DNA from: CAIYRG01 sp036273455
GTDB taxonomy: Bacteria; Pseudomonadota; Alphaproteobacteria; Micropepsales; Micropepsaceae
Direction: 5' to 3'
Assembly (NCBI GenBank): GCA_036273455.1
Contig: DASUHP010000101.1
Coordinates: 26,401-90,400, forward strand
Length of the DNA stretch: 64,000 nt
This document shows positions 55,820 through 64,000 of the stretch, in pieces. A model generated the notes under the pieces. The model saw only the letters and a list, made by a program, of their open reading frames with translations, did not search any database and was not told where the DNA came from. The stretch's first letter is position 1; every line of letters starts with the position of its first letter. Made by a program: the position numbers and the translations under genes.

Positions 55820-56443
55820 ATGGCTAAAATCACGCGCCTCACGCTGGACCAGAGTGGTGGTTTCGAGCGCCGGCGGCTGCATCTGCACGAAATCTCCGAA
55901 GACTCCGATGTACCTCTGGAAACCGTAGGGCAGGACTTGCGCAAGGCGCGCCTGCGCAAGGGCGAAGACCTCGCGACCATCGCGACCAACCTGAAGATTC
56001 GCAAGGATCAGCTCGAGGCCCTGGAGGAAAGCAATTTCGACCGGATGCCGGGACGCGCGTACACAATCGGATTCGTCCGCGCCTACGCCCAATATCTCGG
56101 CCTTCATGCCGGGGAATGCGTTGAGCGGCTCAAAGCCGAGATCGCCGGCAGGACAGAGGTCAAGGAGCCGGTGATGGCCGCCTCACTACCGAGCGAAACC
56201 CGGCTGCCGCCAGGCGGAGTTATGCTGGCGATATTCCTCGCTATCGCCCTGGTCTATGTGGGCTATTATGTCGTGGTTACGATCGGTCGCATGCATACAC
56301 CCGCGGTGACACCGGTTCCGGCGCGTCTTTCCGAGATGATCGAACCGAATTTGATCCCGCCAGTGCCGCAACGGGTTGCCGGCGAGCCCACAATGACGCA
56401 ATTATCCGCCCGGCCCGGAGAATCGGCTCAAGGCCATCTATAG
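55820..56443 (+). CDS. RodZ-like helix-turn-helix membrane protein, short form
   Basis: The 207-residue protein has a cytoplasmic HTH of the RodZ type (about residues 36-100: VGQDLRKARLRKGEDLATIA and MPGRAYTIGFVRAYAQYLGL). One transmembrane helix (about 131-154, MLAIFLAIALVYVGYYVVV) and a 50-residue tail follow. The large C-terminal DUF4115 domain of full-length relatives is absent. It may act in cell-shape control through MreB, or as a regulator. It is co-directional with ispG, 45 bases ahead. Confidence 0.75.
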   Translation: MAKITRLTLDQSGGFERRRLHLHEISEDSDVPLETVGQDLRKARLRKGEDLATIATNLKIRKDQLEALEESNFDRMPGRAYTIGFVRAYAQYLGLHAGECVERLKAEIAGRTEVKEPVMAASLPSETRLPPGGVMLAIFLAIALVYVGYYVVVTIGRMHTPAVTPVPARLSEMIEPNLIPPVPQRVAGEPTMTQLSARPGESAQGHL

Positions 56444-56488
56444 GACCCGCCGGGTTGCGGCGGGCCGCAAACCTCGGCAGGTGACACA

Positions 56489-57619
56489 ATGAGCGTCCGT
56501 CCGTATCGCGATATTGTGCGGCGGAAGTCGCGGCAAATCCGCGTCGGGTGCGTGCCGGTCGGTGGTGATGCGCCGATTTCCGTCCAGTCGATGACCAATA
56601 CGCTGACGTCGGATGCCCGCGCGACCATTGCGCAGGTGAAGCGGCTGGAAGATGCAGGCGCCGACATCGTGCGAGTATCCTGTCCGGACGAGGATTCGAC
56701 CAAAGCGCTGAAATCGATTGTTGCGGCGGCCCGCGTACCGATCGTGGCCGACATACACTTTCATTACAAACGCGCGATTGAAGCGGCTCAGGCGGGCGCT
56801 GCCTGCCTGCGAATCAATCCCGGCAATATCGGTTCGCAGGATCGCGTGCGCGAAGTGGTCAAGGCAGCGAAAGATCACGGCTGTTCGATGCGCATCGGCG
56901 TCAATGCCGGTTCGCTCGAACGCGATCTGCTGGAGCAGTATGGCGAGCCCTGTCCGGAAGCGATGGTCGAAAGCGCCCACCGCCATATGCGCATTCTCGA
57001 AGACAACGGCTTTTTTGAATTCAAGATCAGCGTCAAGGCATCCGATGTATTCCTTGCCGTGGCCGCCTATCAGCAACTGGCCGACACCTGCGATTACCCG
57101 TTGCATCTCGGCATCACCGAAGCAGGCGGAATGATTCCGGGGACAGTGAAATCCTCGATCGGCATGGGCATGTTGCTCTGGTCGGGTATCGGCGACACGA
57201 TCCGCGTCTCGCTCTCTGCCGAACCGGAAGAAGAGATCCGCGTCGGGTTCGATATCCTGAAATCGCTCGGCCTGCGTCACCGCGGCGTGAATATCGTGTC
57301 CTGCCCGTCCTGCGCGCGTCAGGGCTTTGATGTCATCCGCACAGTGTCGATTTTGGAAAGCCGGCTTAAACACATTGCGACGCCGATGTCGCTGTCCATC
57401 ATCGGCTGTGTTGTGAACGGCCCGGGTGAAGCGCGCGAAACCGATATCGGTTTCACCGGCGGCGGCGCCGGTGCCGGCATGATCTATCTCAATGGAAAGC
57501 CGGTGTATAAGCTGGAAAACGCCGCGCTGGTTGATCATGTTGTCGAACTGTGTGAGAAGAAGGCTGCGGAAATCGAAGCTTCCCGCAACTCCCCCGGACA
57601 GCAGACCGCCGCCGAATAG
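56489..57619 (+). CDS. ispG: 4-Hydroxy-3-methylbut-2-enyl diphosphate synthase
   Basis: The 376-residue iron-sulfur enzyme forms HMBPP in the MEP pathway of isoprenoid synthesis. Signatures are VQSMTNTLTSDA, VADIHFHYK, CPSCARQGFD and GCVVNGPGEA, with cluster cysteines in the last two. AGG lies ahead of the ATG. It is followed by prfA after 81 bases. Confidence 0.97.
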   Translation: MSVRPYRDIVRRKSRQIRVGCVPVGGDAPISVQSMTNTLTSDARATIAQVKRLEDAGADIVRVSCPDEDSTKALKSIVAAARVPIVADIHFHYKRAIEAAQAGAACLRINPGNIGSQDRVREVVKAAKDHGCSMRIGVNAGSLERDLLEQYGEPCPEAMVESAHRHMRILEDNGFFEFKISVKASDVFLAVAAYQQLADTCDYPLHLGITEAGGMIPGTVKSSIGMGMLLWSGIGDTIRVSLSAEPEEEIRVGFDILKSLGLRHRGVNIVSCPSCARQGFDVIRTVSILESRLKHIATPMSLSIIGCVVNGPGEARETDIGFTGGGAGAGMIYLNGKPVYKLENAALVDHVVELCEKKAAEIEASRNSPGQQTAAE

Positions 57620-57700
57620 CGTGTGAACGCAGACCAGCCGATTCGATTCGGCAAAGCATGGGATTTGCGGCAGCGCCGCTGCGACACCAAGTAACGACGT

Positions 57701-58777
57701 ATGATTCCGGAAGCCAAACTCGAACGCGTGCTGGACCGCTTTCATGCGATCGAGGCGCAATTGGCGGCGGGCCATACGTCTGAATTCGCCAAACTATCGA
57801 AAGAGCATGCGCAACTTGCACCGGTGGTGAATGCGATCAATGCCTATAAGGGCGCGCGAGATGCCATCACGCAGAACCGGCAGCTACTGGACGATCCCGG
57901 CCTCGATACAGATCTGAAGACTCTTGCCAGCGAGGAACTGGGGGATCTCAATCACCGCTTTCCGGACCTGGAACGCGATCTGCGCCTGCTGCTATTGCCC
58001 AAAGACTCGGCCGACAATTCGAGCGCGATCATTGAAGTCCGCGCGGGAACGGGAGGTGACGAAGCGTCCCTGTTCGCCGGCGATCTGCTGAAAATGTATA
58101 CGCGCTATGCCCAGCTTCAGGGCTGGAAAACCGAACTTCTGTCGCTCAGCGATTCCGATCTCGGCGGGGTGAAGGAAGCGGTGCTTTCGGTCGCAGGCGA
58201 AGGTGCCTATGCCCGGTTGAAATTCGAATCCGGTGTGCATCGGGTTCAGCGCGTGCCGGTGACGGAAGCATCAGGGCGCATTCACACCTCCGCCGCGACA
58301 GTCGCAGTGTTGCCCGAGCCGGAAGACGTCGACGTGAATGTTGAGGAGAAGGACCTTCGTATCGACGTGTATCGCGCCAGCGGCGCAGGTGGACAACATG
58401 TCAACAAGACCGAATCGGCGGTGCGCATTACTCACATTCCGTCCGGTATTGTCGTGGCGATGCAGGAAGAAAAATCGCAGCACAAGAACCGGGCCAAGGC
58501 GATGAAAATTCTCAAGGCTCGCCTGTTTGAAGCGGAACGGGAGCGGACGGAACGCGCACGAGCCGCGGAGCGCAAGGGATTGGTCGGTTCCGGCGACCGT
58601 TCCGAGCGCATCCGGACATATAACTTTCCGCAGGGGCGCGTCAGCGACCACCGCATCAATCTCACTCTGTACAAGCTCGATCGGATCCTTGCAGGAGACG
58701 ATCTGGGCGAAGTTGTCGATGCTCTCGTCACGGAAGATCAGGCCAATCGTCTTGCGGCGGAGGCGGACGCGGCGTGA
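57701..58777 (+). CDS. prfA: Peptide chain release factor 1
   Basis: The 358-residue protein ends translation at UAA and UAG. The GGQ motif (SGAGGQHVNKTESAVR) lies at residues 230-232, and the stop-recognition tripeptide is PVT in HRVQRVPVTEASGRIHTS. Its stop overlaps the GTG start of prmC by 4 bases, matching the need for PrmC to methylate the GGQ glutamine. Confidence 0.97.
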   Translation: MIPEAKLERVLDRFHAIEAQLAAGHTSEFAKLSKEHAQLAPVVNAINAYKGARDAITQNRQLLDDPGLDTDLKTLASEELGDLNHRFPDLERDLRLLLLPKDSADNSSAIIEVRAGTGGDEASLFAGDLLKMYTRYAQLQGWKTELLSLSDSDLGGVKEAVLSVAGEGAYARLKFESGVHRVQRVPVTEASGRIHTSAATVAVLPEPEDVDVNVEEKDLRIDVYRASGAGGQHVNKTESAVRITHIPSGIVVAMQEEKSQHKNRAKAMKILKARLFEAERERTERARAAERKGLVGSGDRSERIRTYNFPQGRVSDHRINLTLYKLDRILAGDDLGEVVDALVTEDQANRLAAEADAA

Positions 58778-59643
58778 TTGCGGCGATGGCTGCCACTCTG
58801 GACTGCGATCAGTTGCTTGACGAGGCAACCGCGGAATTGCGCCGGGCCGGCATTGAATCGCCGCGTCGCGAGGCGCGGCTGCTGCTGAGATACGCAATCG
58901 GCGGCCCGGCCGGTGAAATCCCAATGGGGAGGCTGGCCATCCCGCAAGAATCTGCGGAGCTGTTTTCCGCAGCTCTGCTTCGCCGTTGCCGGCATGAGCC
59001 CTTCGCCTACATCACCGGAAAACGGGAATTCTGGAGTCTGCCGTTTGCGGTCTCGCGCGATGTGCTGATCCCCCGGCCGGAAACCGAGACTCTGATCGAG
59101 GCCGCGTTGCACGAATTTCCATCCCGTGATGCTCCATTGCGGGTGCTCGATCTCGGTACTGGTTCCGGTTGCCTGCTGCTCGCCTTGCTGTCGGAGAGGC
59201 CCAATGCGACCGGCATCGGAGTCGATGTTTCGCTGGAGGCTCTGAGGGCTGCTGCCCGGAACGCGCGCGACTTGTCGCTGGAGCGGCGGGCGAGCTTCGT
59301 CCGAAGCTGCTGGACGTCCGGCATTGTCGGACATTTCGACATTATTTTAGCCAATCCTCCCTATATTCGCCGCGGCGATCTGCGAGGATTGGGTCCTGAA
59401 GTCGCGGAGTATGAACCGCGGCTTGCCCTTGACGGCGGGCAGGACGGTTTGCGTGCCTATCGCGAAATCGCGGCAGAACTGCCCCGGTCCCTCAGCGGGC
59501 CCGCGCTGCTTTTCGCGGAAGCCGGTTATGGCCAAGCCATGGAAATTCGCGACATATTCGCTGCGGCCAAGTTTGAGCATCAGAAGACCGTCTGTGATCT
59601 CGCCGGTATCGCGCGCTGCGTTGTTATGCGCGTGAATCGGTAA
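58774..59643 (+). CDS. prmC: Release factor glutamine N5-methyltransferase
   Basis: The 289-residue enzyme methylates the GGQ glutamine of release factors using SAM. It has the motif NPPY (LANPPYIRRGDL), the SAM loop VLDLGTGSGCLLLALL, and ETETLIEA. It starts at GTG 58774 in a 4-base overlap with prfA. Confidence 0.95.
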   Translation: MIAAMAATLDCDQLLDEATAELRRAGIESPRREARLLLRYAIGGPAGEIPMGRLAIPQESAELFSAALLRRCRHEPFAYITGKREFWSLPFAVSRDVLIPRPETETLIEAALHEFPSRDAPLRVLDLGTGSGCLLLALLSERPNATGIGVDVSLEALRAAARNARDLSLERRASFVRSCWTSGIVGHFDIILANPPYIRRGDLRGLGPEVAEYEPRLALDGGQDGLRAYREIAAELPRSLSGPALLFAEAGYGQAMEIRDIFAAAKFEHQKTVCDLAGIARCVVMRVNR

Positions 59644-59932
59644 AAAGGATTTACATTCCCATGCCGAAGCGGCTAGTTTGCGCCCGCTTGAGAGGCGAGG
59701 CGACCGGCCCCCGAAATGCGGAGGAGCCGGTGGACGCAGGAACGCGTCGTTCTCGCGAATTGAGAACTCAAACGCGCCAGAAGTCACAGATCAGATATCG
59801 CGCGGGCGAGTCTTTAGGAAATTGCGTTGCGTACAGGATCACAGCATTGAGGACACGGACCATTCCGATGTGCAAACGGGACTGTTTCGCTTTGCAACCG
59901 GCACAATCGACATCCAGAACCGAGGGGTAAAC
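59644..59932. other. Spacer between prmC and the DUF4167 gene
   Basis: No supported gene is seen in these 289 bases. One short frame (59661-59930) is open, but it is very Arg-rich and shows no family. A small TTCTC-N7-GAGAA inverted repeat lies near 59750-59766. The downstream gene start is marked by a strong GAGGGG at 59922-59927. Confidence 0.45.
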
Positions 59933-60316
59933 GTGAAACGTTCGCGTGGACGCGGCCGCCGGCCGCAAAACAATCACAGCAGAGCATTCGATTCGACAGG
60001 ACCGGACATCAAAATCCGCGGCACCGCGTCCCATGTCTATGAGAAATATCTCCAGCTTGCGCGCGACGCGGGTTCGGCCGGCGATCGCGTCATGGCGGAG
60101 AATTACCTTCAGCACGCGGAGCACTATTTCCGCATTCTGCTGGCACAGGGAATTCAGCCAGGCCAGCAACAGAATCCCGGGCCTCAGCAGCCCAACGCGA
60201 ATGGCGGCGGGGTTCCAGCCGAACAGCCCCAGTTCCCCCAGCCGGTGAATAGTGCTCCCTCCTTCAGCCTTGCTGATGCCGAGGACGACCTCGAAGAAGG
60301 CGACGAAGCGGCCTGA
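59933..60316 (+). CDS. DUF4167 domain protein
   Basis: The 127-residue protein starts at GTG 59933, 5 bases after GAGGGG. The frame is open much further upstream but is not conserved. It opens with a basic segment (KRSRGRGRRPQNNHSRAFDS) and the DUF4167 core SSHVYEKYLQLARDA-like sequence (here ASHVYEKYLQLARDAGSAGDR), followed by NYLQHAEHYFRI and a Gln/Pro-rich tail. It is probably an RNA-binding or ribosome-related alphaproteobacterial protein; function unknown. Confidence 0.85.
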   Translation: MKRSRGRGRRPQNNHSRAFDSTGPDIKIRGTASHVYEKYLQLARDAGSAGDRVMAENYLQHAEHYFRILLAQGIQPGQQQNPGPQQPNANGGGVPAEQPQFPQPVNSAPSFSLADAEDDLEEGDEAA

Positions 60317-60377
60317 TCACAAGGGCCGGTTGATTTATTGGCGGCTGGGATCGCACGGGTTTCCTCGGGCGCCGGCT

Positions 60378-60407
60378 CTTGTCCTGGCTGATATCGATGC
60401 CACATAT
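60378..60407 (+). promoter_or_regulatory. Candidate heat-shock (sigma-32-type) promoter of clpB
   Basis: CTTG at 60378-60381 is followed after 18 bases by CCACATAT at 60400-60407, resembling CTTG and CCCATNT sigma-32 boxes. It lies 88 bases before clpB, a heat-shock gene in most bacteria. Confidence 0.35.
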
Positions 60408-60495
60408 GCCCTGTGCGGTGCCTTAGGGGCCGCGCAGTTGAGACGCGATTCCCTTTGCCGAAAGGGGTGGGATTTGCGGTCAAAAGGAGTGGCAT

Positions 60496-63132
60496 ATGGA
60501 CGTCGAGAAATTTACCGAACGGTCGCGCGGATTCATTGAAGCGGGCCAGGGCGTTGCCAAACGCTCGAACCATCAGCTACTTACCCCCGAACACATCCTG
60601 AAGGTTCTGCTCGATGACGAGGAGGGTCTTGCGGCCAGCCTGATCCAGGCGGCCGGCGGACGGGCAGCAGAAGCAAAACAGCAGACGGAACTCGCGCTTT
60701 CGAAACTGCCGAAGGTGCAGGGCACAAACGGACAGATTTACCTCGCCCCCGAAACCGCCAGCGTTTTGGACCAGGCGCAGGAACTCGCCAAAAAGGCTGG
60801 CGATTCCTTTGTACCGGCCGAGCGCATCCTGCAGGCGCTCGCGATGACGCAAGCTGCGGCAACTTCGAAAATCCTGAAGAATGCCGGCGTTACGGCGCAG
60901 GCGCTGAACAAAGCCATCAATGACTTGCGTCAGGGCCGGACCGCCGACAGTGCCACGGCGGAAAACAGCTATGACGCGCTGAAGAAATACGCCCGTGATC
61001 TGACCGAACTTGCCCGCAGCGGCAAGCTTGATCCCGTCATCGGACGTGACGACGAAATTCGCCGCACCATCCAGGTCCTGGCGCGCCGCACGAAGAATAA
61101 TCCGGTGCTGATTGGCGAGCCGGGTGTCGGCAAAACGGCGATTGTCGAGGGGCTCGCGTTGCGCATCGTCAATGGCGATGTGCCCGAATCGCTGCGCGAC
61201 AAGCGGTTGATGGCGCTGGATATGGGTTCATTGATTGCAGGCGCGAAATTCCGCGGCGAATTCGAGGAACGGCTGAAGGCGGTGCTTTCGGAAATCACCT
61301 CGGCTGCCGGCAAAGTCATCCTGTTCATCGATGAAATGCACACACTGGTCGGCGCAGGCAAAGCCGAAGGCGCCATGGATGCATCCAATCTGTTGAAGCC
61401 CGCACTTGCCCGCGGCGAACTGCATTGTATTGGCGCAACCACGCTCGATGAATATCGCAAGCATGTGGAAAAGGATGCTGCTCTGGCGCGGCGCTTCCAG
61501 CCGGTATTTGTCTCCGAGCCGACAGTTGCCGATACGATTTCGATCCTGCGAGGATTGAAGGAGAAATACGAAGTGCATCACGGCGTACGAATCACCGACA
61601 GCGCCATTGTTGCTGCCGCAACTTTGTCCAACCGTTATATCACTGATCGTTTCCTGCCCGACAAAGCCATCGATCTGATGGATGAGGCTGCAAGCCGGCT
61701 GCGCATGCAGGTCGACTCCAAGCCCGAGGAGCTGGATGAGCTCGACCGGCGGGTCATTCAACTCAAGATCGAACGTGAGGCGTTGAAGAAAGAACCTGAT
61801 AAGGCATCACGCGACCGGCTGGAGAAGCTGGAAGGTGAATTATCAGAGCTCGAGGAACAATCGGCCGTACTGACTGCGCGGTGGAATGAGGAAAAGAAAT
61901 CGCTGCAGGATACGCAGAAACTCAAGGAAGAAATCGATCGTGCGCGGCAGGAACTTGAGATTGCCCAACGCCGGGGCAATCTCGCGCGCGCAGGTGAAAT
62001 TGCCTATGGCGTGATCCCCGGTCTCGAACACAAACTCCATGCCGCCGAGGAAAAAGGTGCGGAGCGGCTGGTGAATGAGGCCGTCACGGAAGAGCACATT
62101 GCCGCCGTAGTCTCACGATGGACCGGCATTCCCGTCGACAAGATGCTGGAGGGCGAACGCGAGAAGCTGCTTCACATGGAGGCTTCGCTGGAGAAGCGGG
62201 TCGTTGGCCAGGACGAAGCGGTTCGCGCGGTTTCCAATGCGGTCCGGCGCGCCCGCGCGGGCTTGCAGGATCCCAACCATCCAATCGGCTCGTTCCTCTT
62301 TCTCGGTCCGACCGGCGTCGGCAAGACCGAACTGACCAAGGCACTTGCGGCATTCCTGTTTGACGACGACACCGCAATGGTTCGCCTCGACATGTCCGAG
62401 TACATGGAAAAGCATTCCGTGTCGCGCCTGATTGGCGCGCCGCCAGGTTACGTCGGCTACGAGGAGGGTGGTGCGCTGACCGAAGCGGTGCGGCGTCGGC
62501 CCTATCAGGTTGTGCTCTTCGACGAGGTCGAAAAGGCCCATCGCGATGTATTCAATGTACTGCTGCAGGTGCTCGACGACGGCCGTCTGACCGATGGTCA
62601 GGGCCGGACAGTCGATTTCCGGAACACCGTAATTATCCTCACCTCAAATCTGGGTGCCGAACATCTCGCGGCTCAGCCTGAAGGCGAAGATTCCAGTTCG
62701 GCGCGCAACCAGGTGATGAACGCCGTCCGAGCCCATTTCCGGCCCGAATTCCTCAACCGGCTGGATGAGATCATACTGTTCCACCGGCTGACCCGTGCCC
62801 AGATGGACAAGATCGTGGATATCCAGATCGATCGGCTGTCGGGACTGCTGGCCGACCGCAAAATCACCGTCAAGCTCGATGCCAAGGCCAAATCCTGGCT
62901 GGCAGATGCCGGCTATGATCCAGTCTACGGTGCGCGGCCGCTGAAACGGGCGATCCAGCGCAGTCTGCAGGATCCGCTCGCCAGCATGATCCTTGAAGGC
63001 GAAGTTTCGGACGGCGATACCGTAAAAGTCTCTGCTGGAAAGCGCGGGCTGGTCGTCAACGGCGTTGAGGTGGATTCGTCAGGCGAATTGCTGGGCATGG
63101 GCCCGGAGGCACCAAGCCAAGCCGTTCATTGA
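60496..63132 (+). CDS. clpB: ATP-dependent disaggregase ClpB
   Basis: The 878-residue Hsp100 protein dissolves protein aggregates with DnaK. It has an N-terminal Clp domain, a first AAA domain (Walker A GEPGVGKTAIVEG) and a middle coiled coil (about residues 410-525). A second AAA domain follows (GPTGVGKTELTKALA). The ATG has AAGGAG upstream. It ends 12 bases before the convergent peptidase gene. Confidence 0.97.
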   Translation: MDVEKFTERSRGFIEAGQGVAKRSNHQLLTPEHILKVLLDDEEGLAASLIQAAGGRAAEAKQQTELALSKLPKVQGTNGQIYLAPETASVLDQAQELAKKAGDSFVPAERILQALAMTQAAATSKILKNAGVTAQALNKAINDLRQGRTADSATAENSYDALKKYARDLTELARSGKLDPVIGRDDEIRRTIQVLARRTKNNPVLIGEPGVGKTAIVEGLALRIVNGDVPESLRDKRLMALDMGSLIAGAKFRGEFEERLKAVLSEITSAAGKVILFIDEMHTLVGAGKAEGAMDASNLLKPALARGELHCIGATTLDEYRKHVEKDAALARRFQPVFVSEPTVADTISILRGLKEKYEVHHGVRITDSAIVAAATLSNRYITDRFLPDKAIDLMDEAASRLRMQVDSKPEELDELDRRVIQLKIEREALKKEPDKASRDRLEKLEGELSELEEQSAVLTARWNEEKKSLQDTQKLKEEIDRARQELEIAQRRGNLARAGEIAYGVIPGLEHKLHAAEEKGAERLVNEAVTEEHIAAVVSRWTGIPVDKMLEGEREKLLHMEASLEKRVVGQDEAVRAVSNAVRRARAGLQDPNHPIGSFLFLGPTGVGKTELTKALAAFLFDDDTAMVRLDMSEYMEKHSVSRLIGAPPGYVGYEEGGALTEAVRRRPYQVVLFDEVEKAHRDVFNVLLQVLDDGRLTDGQGRTVDFRNTVIILTSNLGAEHLAAQPEGEDSSSARNQVMNAVRAHFRPEFLNRLDEIILFHRLTRAQMDKIVDIQIDRLSGLLADRKITVKLDAKAKSWLADAGYDPVYGARPLKRAIQRSLQDPLASMILEGEVSDGDTVKVSAGKRGLVVNGVEVDSSGELLGMGPEAPSQAVH

Positions 63133-63144
63133 CCCGTAAGTAGC

Positions 63145-63999
63145 TTACTGAACGACGGGCTGCGCTGAAGCGGCCTGGGCAAGTTTGGGCTGGGCCGGAA
63201 GCGAGGCTTCGAGTGTCTCGATCCGGTCCCGCTCGGCGATGAACTCTCTGAGGTCTTTGCCCTCGAGTTTGCGTCCCGCCGCGACTTTGATTCCTGCCGG
63301 ATTGACGGCATTGTTGTGGATTCGGATCTCGTAATGGAGATGCGGTCCGGTCGCCAAACCGGTCATGCCGCTATAGGCCACGACTTCACCCTGCGACACA
63401 TGTTCGCCGACACGGGTACCTTCGGCAAAGCGCGACAAATGCCCGTAAGCGGTCGAATATCCATTGCCGTGGTCGATCACGACAAAATTGCCATATTCCC
63501 CGGCCCAGCCGCGGAAAGTCACCTTGCCCGCACCTGCTGCCATCACCGGCGTTCCCTGGGGGACGGCGAAATCGATCCCCTTGTGCATCCTGGTGTAACC
63601 CAGGATCGGATGGAGCCGCTGGCCAAATCCCGATGAGATGCGCGCGCCGTCTACCGGCGTCTTCATCAGCATCGACTTGGCGCTTTCGCCTTTCGTGTTG
63701 AAATACTCGACGTCGCCGTCAGCCGTTTCAAACCGGTACAGCAGATGCGTATTGCCGCCCAGAGTAAGCGAAGCCGCGAGAATGTCGCCGGGTTTCGCAG
63801 ATTGGCCATCATCGGTCACGTAATGGCTGAAGAAGACTTCAAATGAATCGCCGGGATGCACGTCCCGCTGGAAATCCACCTCATAGGAGAACATGTGAAT
63901 GATCTCGACCACGACGGTCGGGGCTATGCCGGCCTGTGTCGCGGCCTGATAAAGGCTGGAATCGATCGTTACCTTCGCGTGTTCGTAATGCTGTTCGAG
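63145..63999 (-). CDS. M23-family (LytM-like) peptidoglycan endopeptidase, 5' end outside window
   Basis: The frame is open to the window edge, so the N-terminus is missing. The visible 284 residues have a LysM-free region with SYEVDFQRDVHPGDSFEVFF. A LytM domain follows with the zinc ligands in TRMHKGIDFAVPQGTPV (His and Asp) and HLHYEIR (GPHLHYE). It should cut cross-links in the cell wall. The C-terminal tail is Ala/Gln-rich. Confidence 0.88.
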   Translation of the reverse strand, partial: LEQHYEHAKVTIDSSLYQAATQAGIAPTVVVEIIHMFSYEVDFQRDVHPGDSFEVFFSHYVTDDGQSAKPGDILAASLTLGGNTHLLYRFETADGDVEYFNTKGESAKSMLMKTPVDGARISSGFGQRLHPILGYTRMHKGIDFAVPQGTPVMAAGAGKVTFRGWAGEYGNFVVIDHGNGYSTAYGHLSRFAEGTRVGEHVSQGEVVAYSGMTGLATGPHLHYEIRIHNNAVNPAGIKVAAGRKLEGKDLREFIAERDRIETLEASLPAQPKLAQAASAQPVVQ

Positions 64000-64000
64000 T

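Noticed and set aside
59661..59930. A possible 89-residue Arg-rich protein before the DUF4167 gene
   Set aside because: Composition is typical of a non-coding frame in GC-rich DNA, no family match is visible, and overlapping frames are equally open.

Overview
The window is an alphaproteobacterial chromosome segment of high GC content, made almost entirely of housekeeping genes. Alphaproteobacterial markers are: the order xerD / aroK-aroB / CorC-type protein / bolA / J-domain protein / cobS-cobT / rpmB; a Suv3-type helicase followed by an S4 protein, a 7Fe ferredoxin and a CarD regulator; a usg gene; a DUF4167 gene beside prmC; a DUF1178 gene beside a nitrilase-family gene and grxC; and a NadQ-type regulator of NAD synthesis. 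The genus cannot be fixed from sequence alone. No rRNA, tRNA, CRISPR array, prophage or insertion sequence was seen.

Layout. 0-6.2 kb: the tail of a tRNA methyltransferase-like gene, both glycyl-tRNA synthetase subunits (glyQS) and pyruvate phosphate dikinase. 6.2-11.4 kb: an AT-rich spacer, a SleB-type wall hydrolase, then a minus-strand operon (HD hydrolase, tyrosine phosphatase, nadQ, nadA, nadC) with two matching palindromes between nadQ and nadA. 11.4-14.5 kb: a universal stress protein and queC-queE-queD-queF for queuosine precursor synthesis. 14.5-24.6 kb: tag, ygfZ, two glycosyltransferases, an asparagine synthase, usg, a LysE exporter, a Nudix hydrolase, an FKBP lipoprotein, an FAD oxidase and a threonylcarbamoyl-AMP synthase. 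24.7-31.5 kb: DoxX, an exported nuclease-like protein, CarD, ferredoxin, an S4 protein that appears to start at CTG, the helicase and a DUF3108 protein. 31.6-43.1 kb: the rpmB-to-accA block. 43.1-53.3 kb: secA, argJ, mutT, a methyltransferase, comF, grxC, a nitrilase-family gene, DUF1178, ubiG and lysC. 53.4-64 kb: ptsP, a short RodZ-like protein, ispG, prfA-prmC, DUF4167, clpB and a truncated M23 peptidase.

Genes are tightly packed. Several same-strand pairs overlap by 1-14 bases (glyQ/glyS, queC/queE, nadQ after the phosphatase gene, grxC/nitrilase-family, prfA/prmC, xerD after its neighbour), which suggests translational coupling. Several convergent pairs overlap at their 3' ends, the largest being sleB/nadC at 57 bases.

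No obviously novel defence or mobile system is visible. The most distinctive points are the NAD-control operon with its paired operators, the S4 gene with no standard start codon, a QueD lacking the usual catalytic cysteine inside a complete que operon, and an uncharacterised two-gene exported/membrane unit coupled to xerD.
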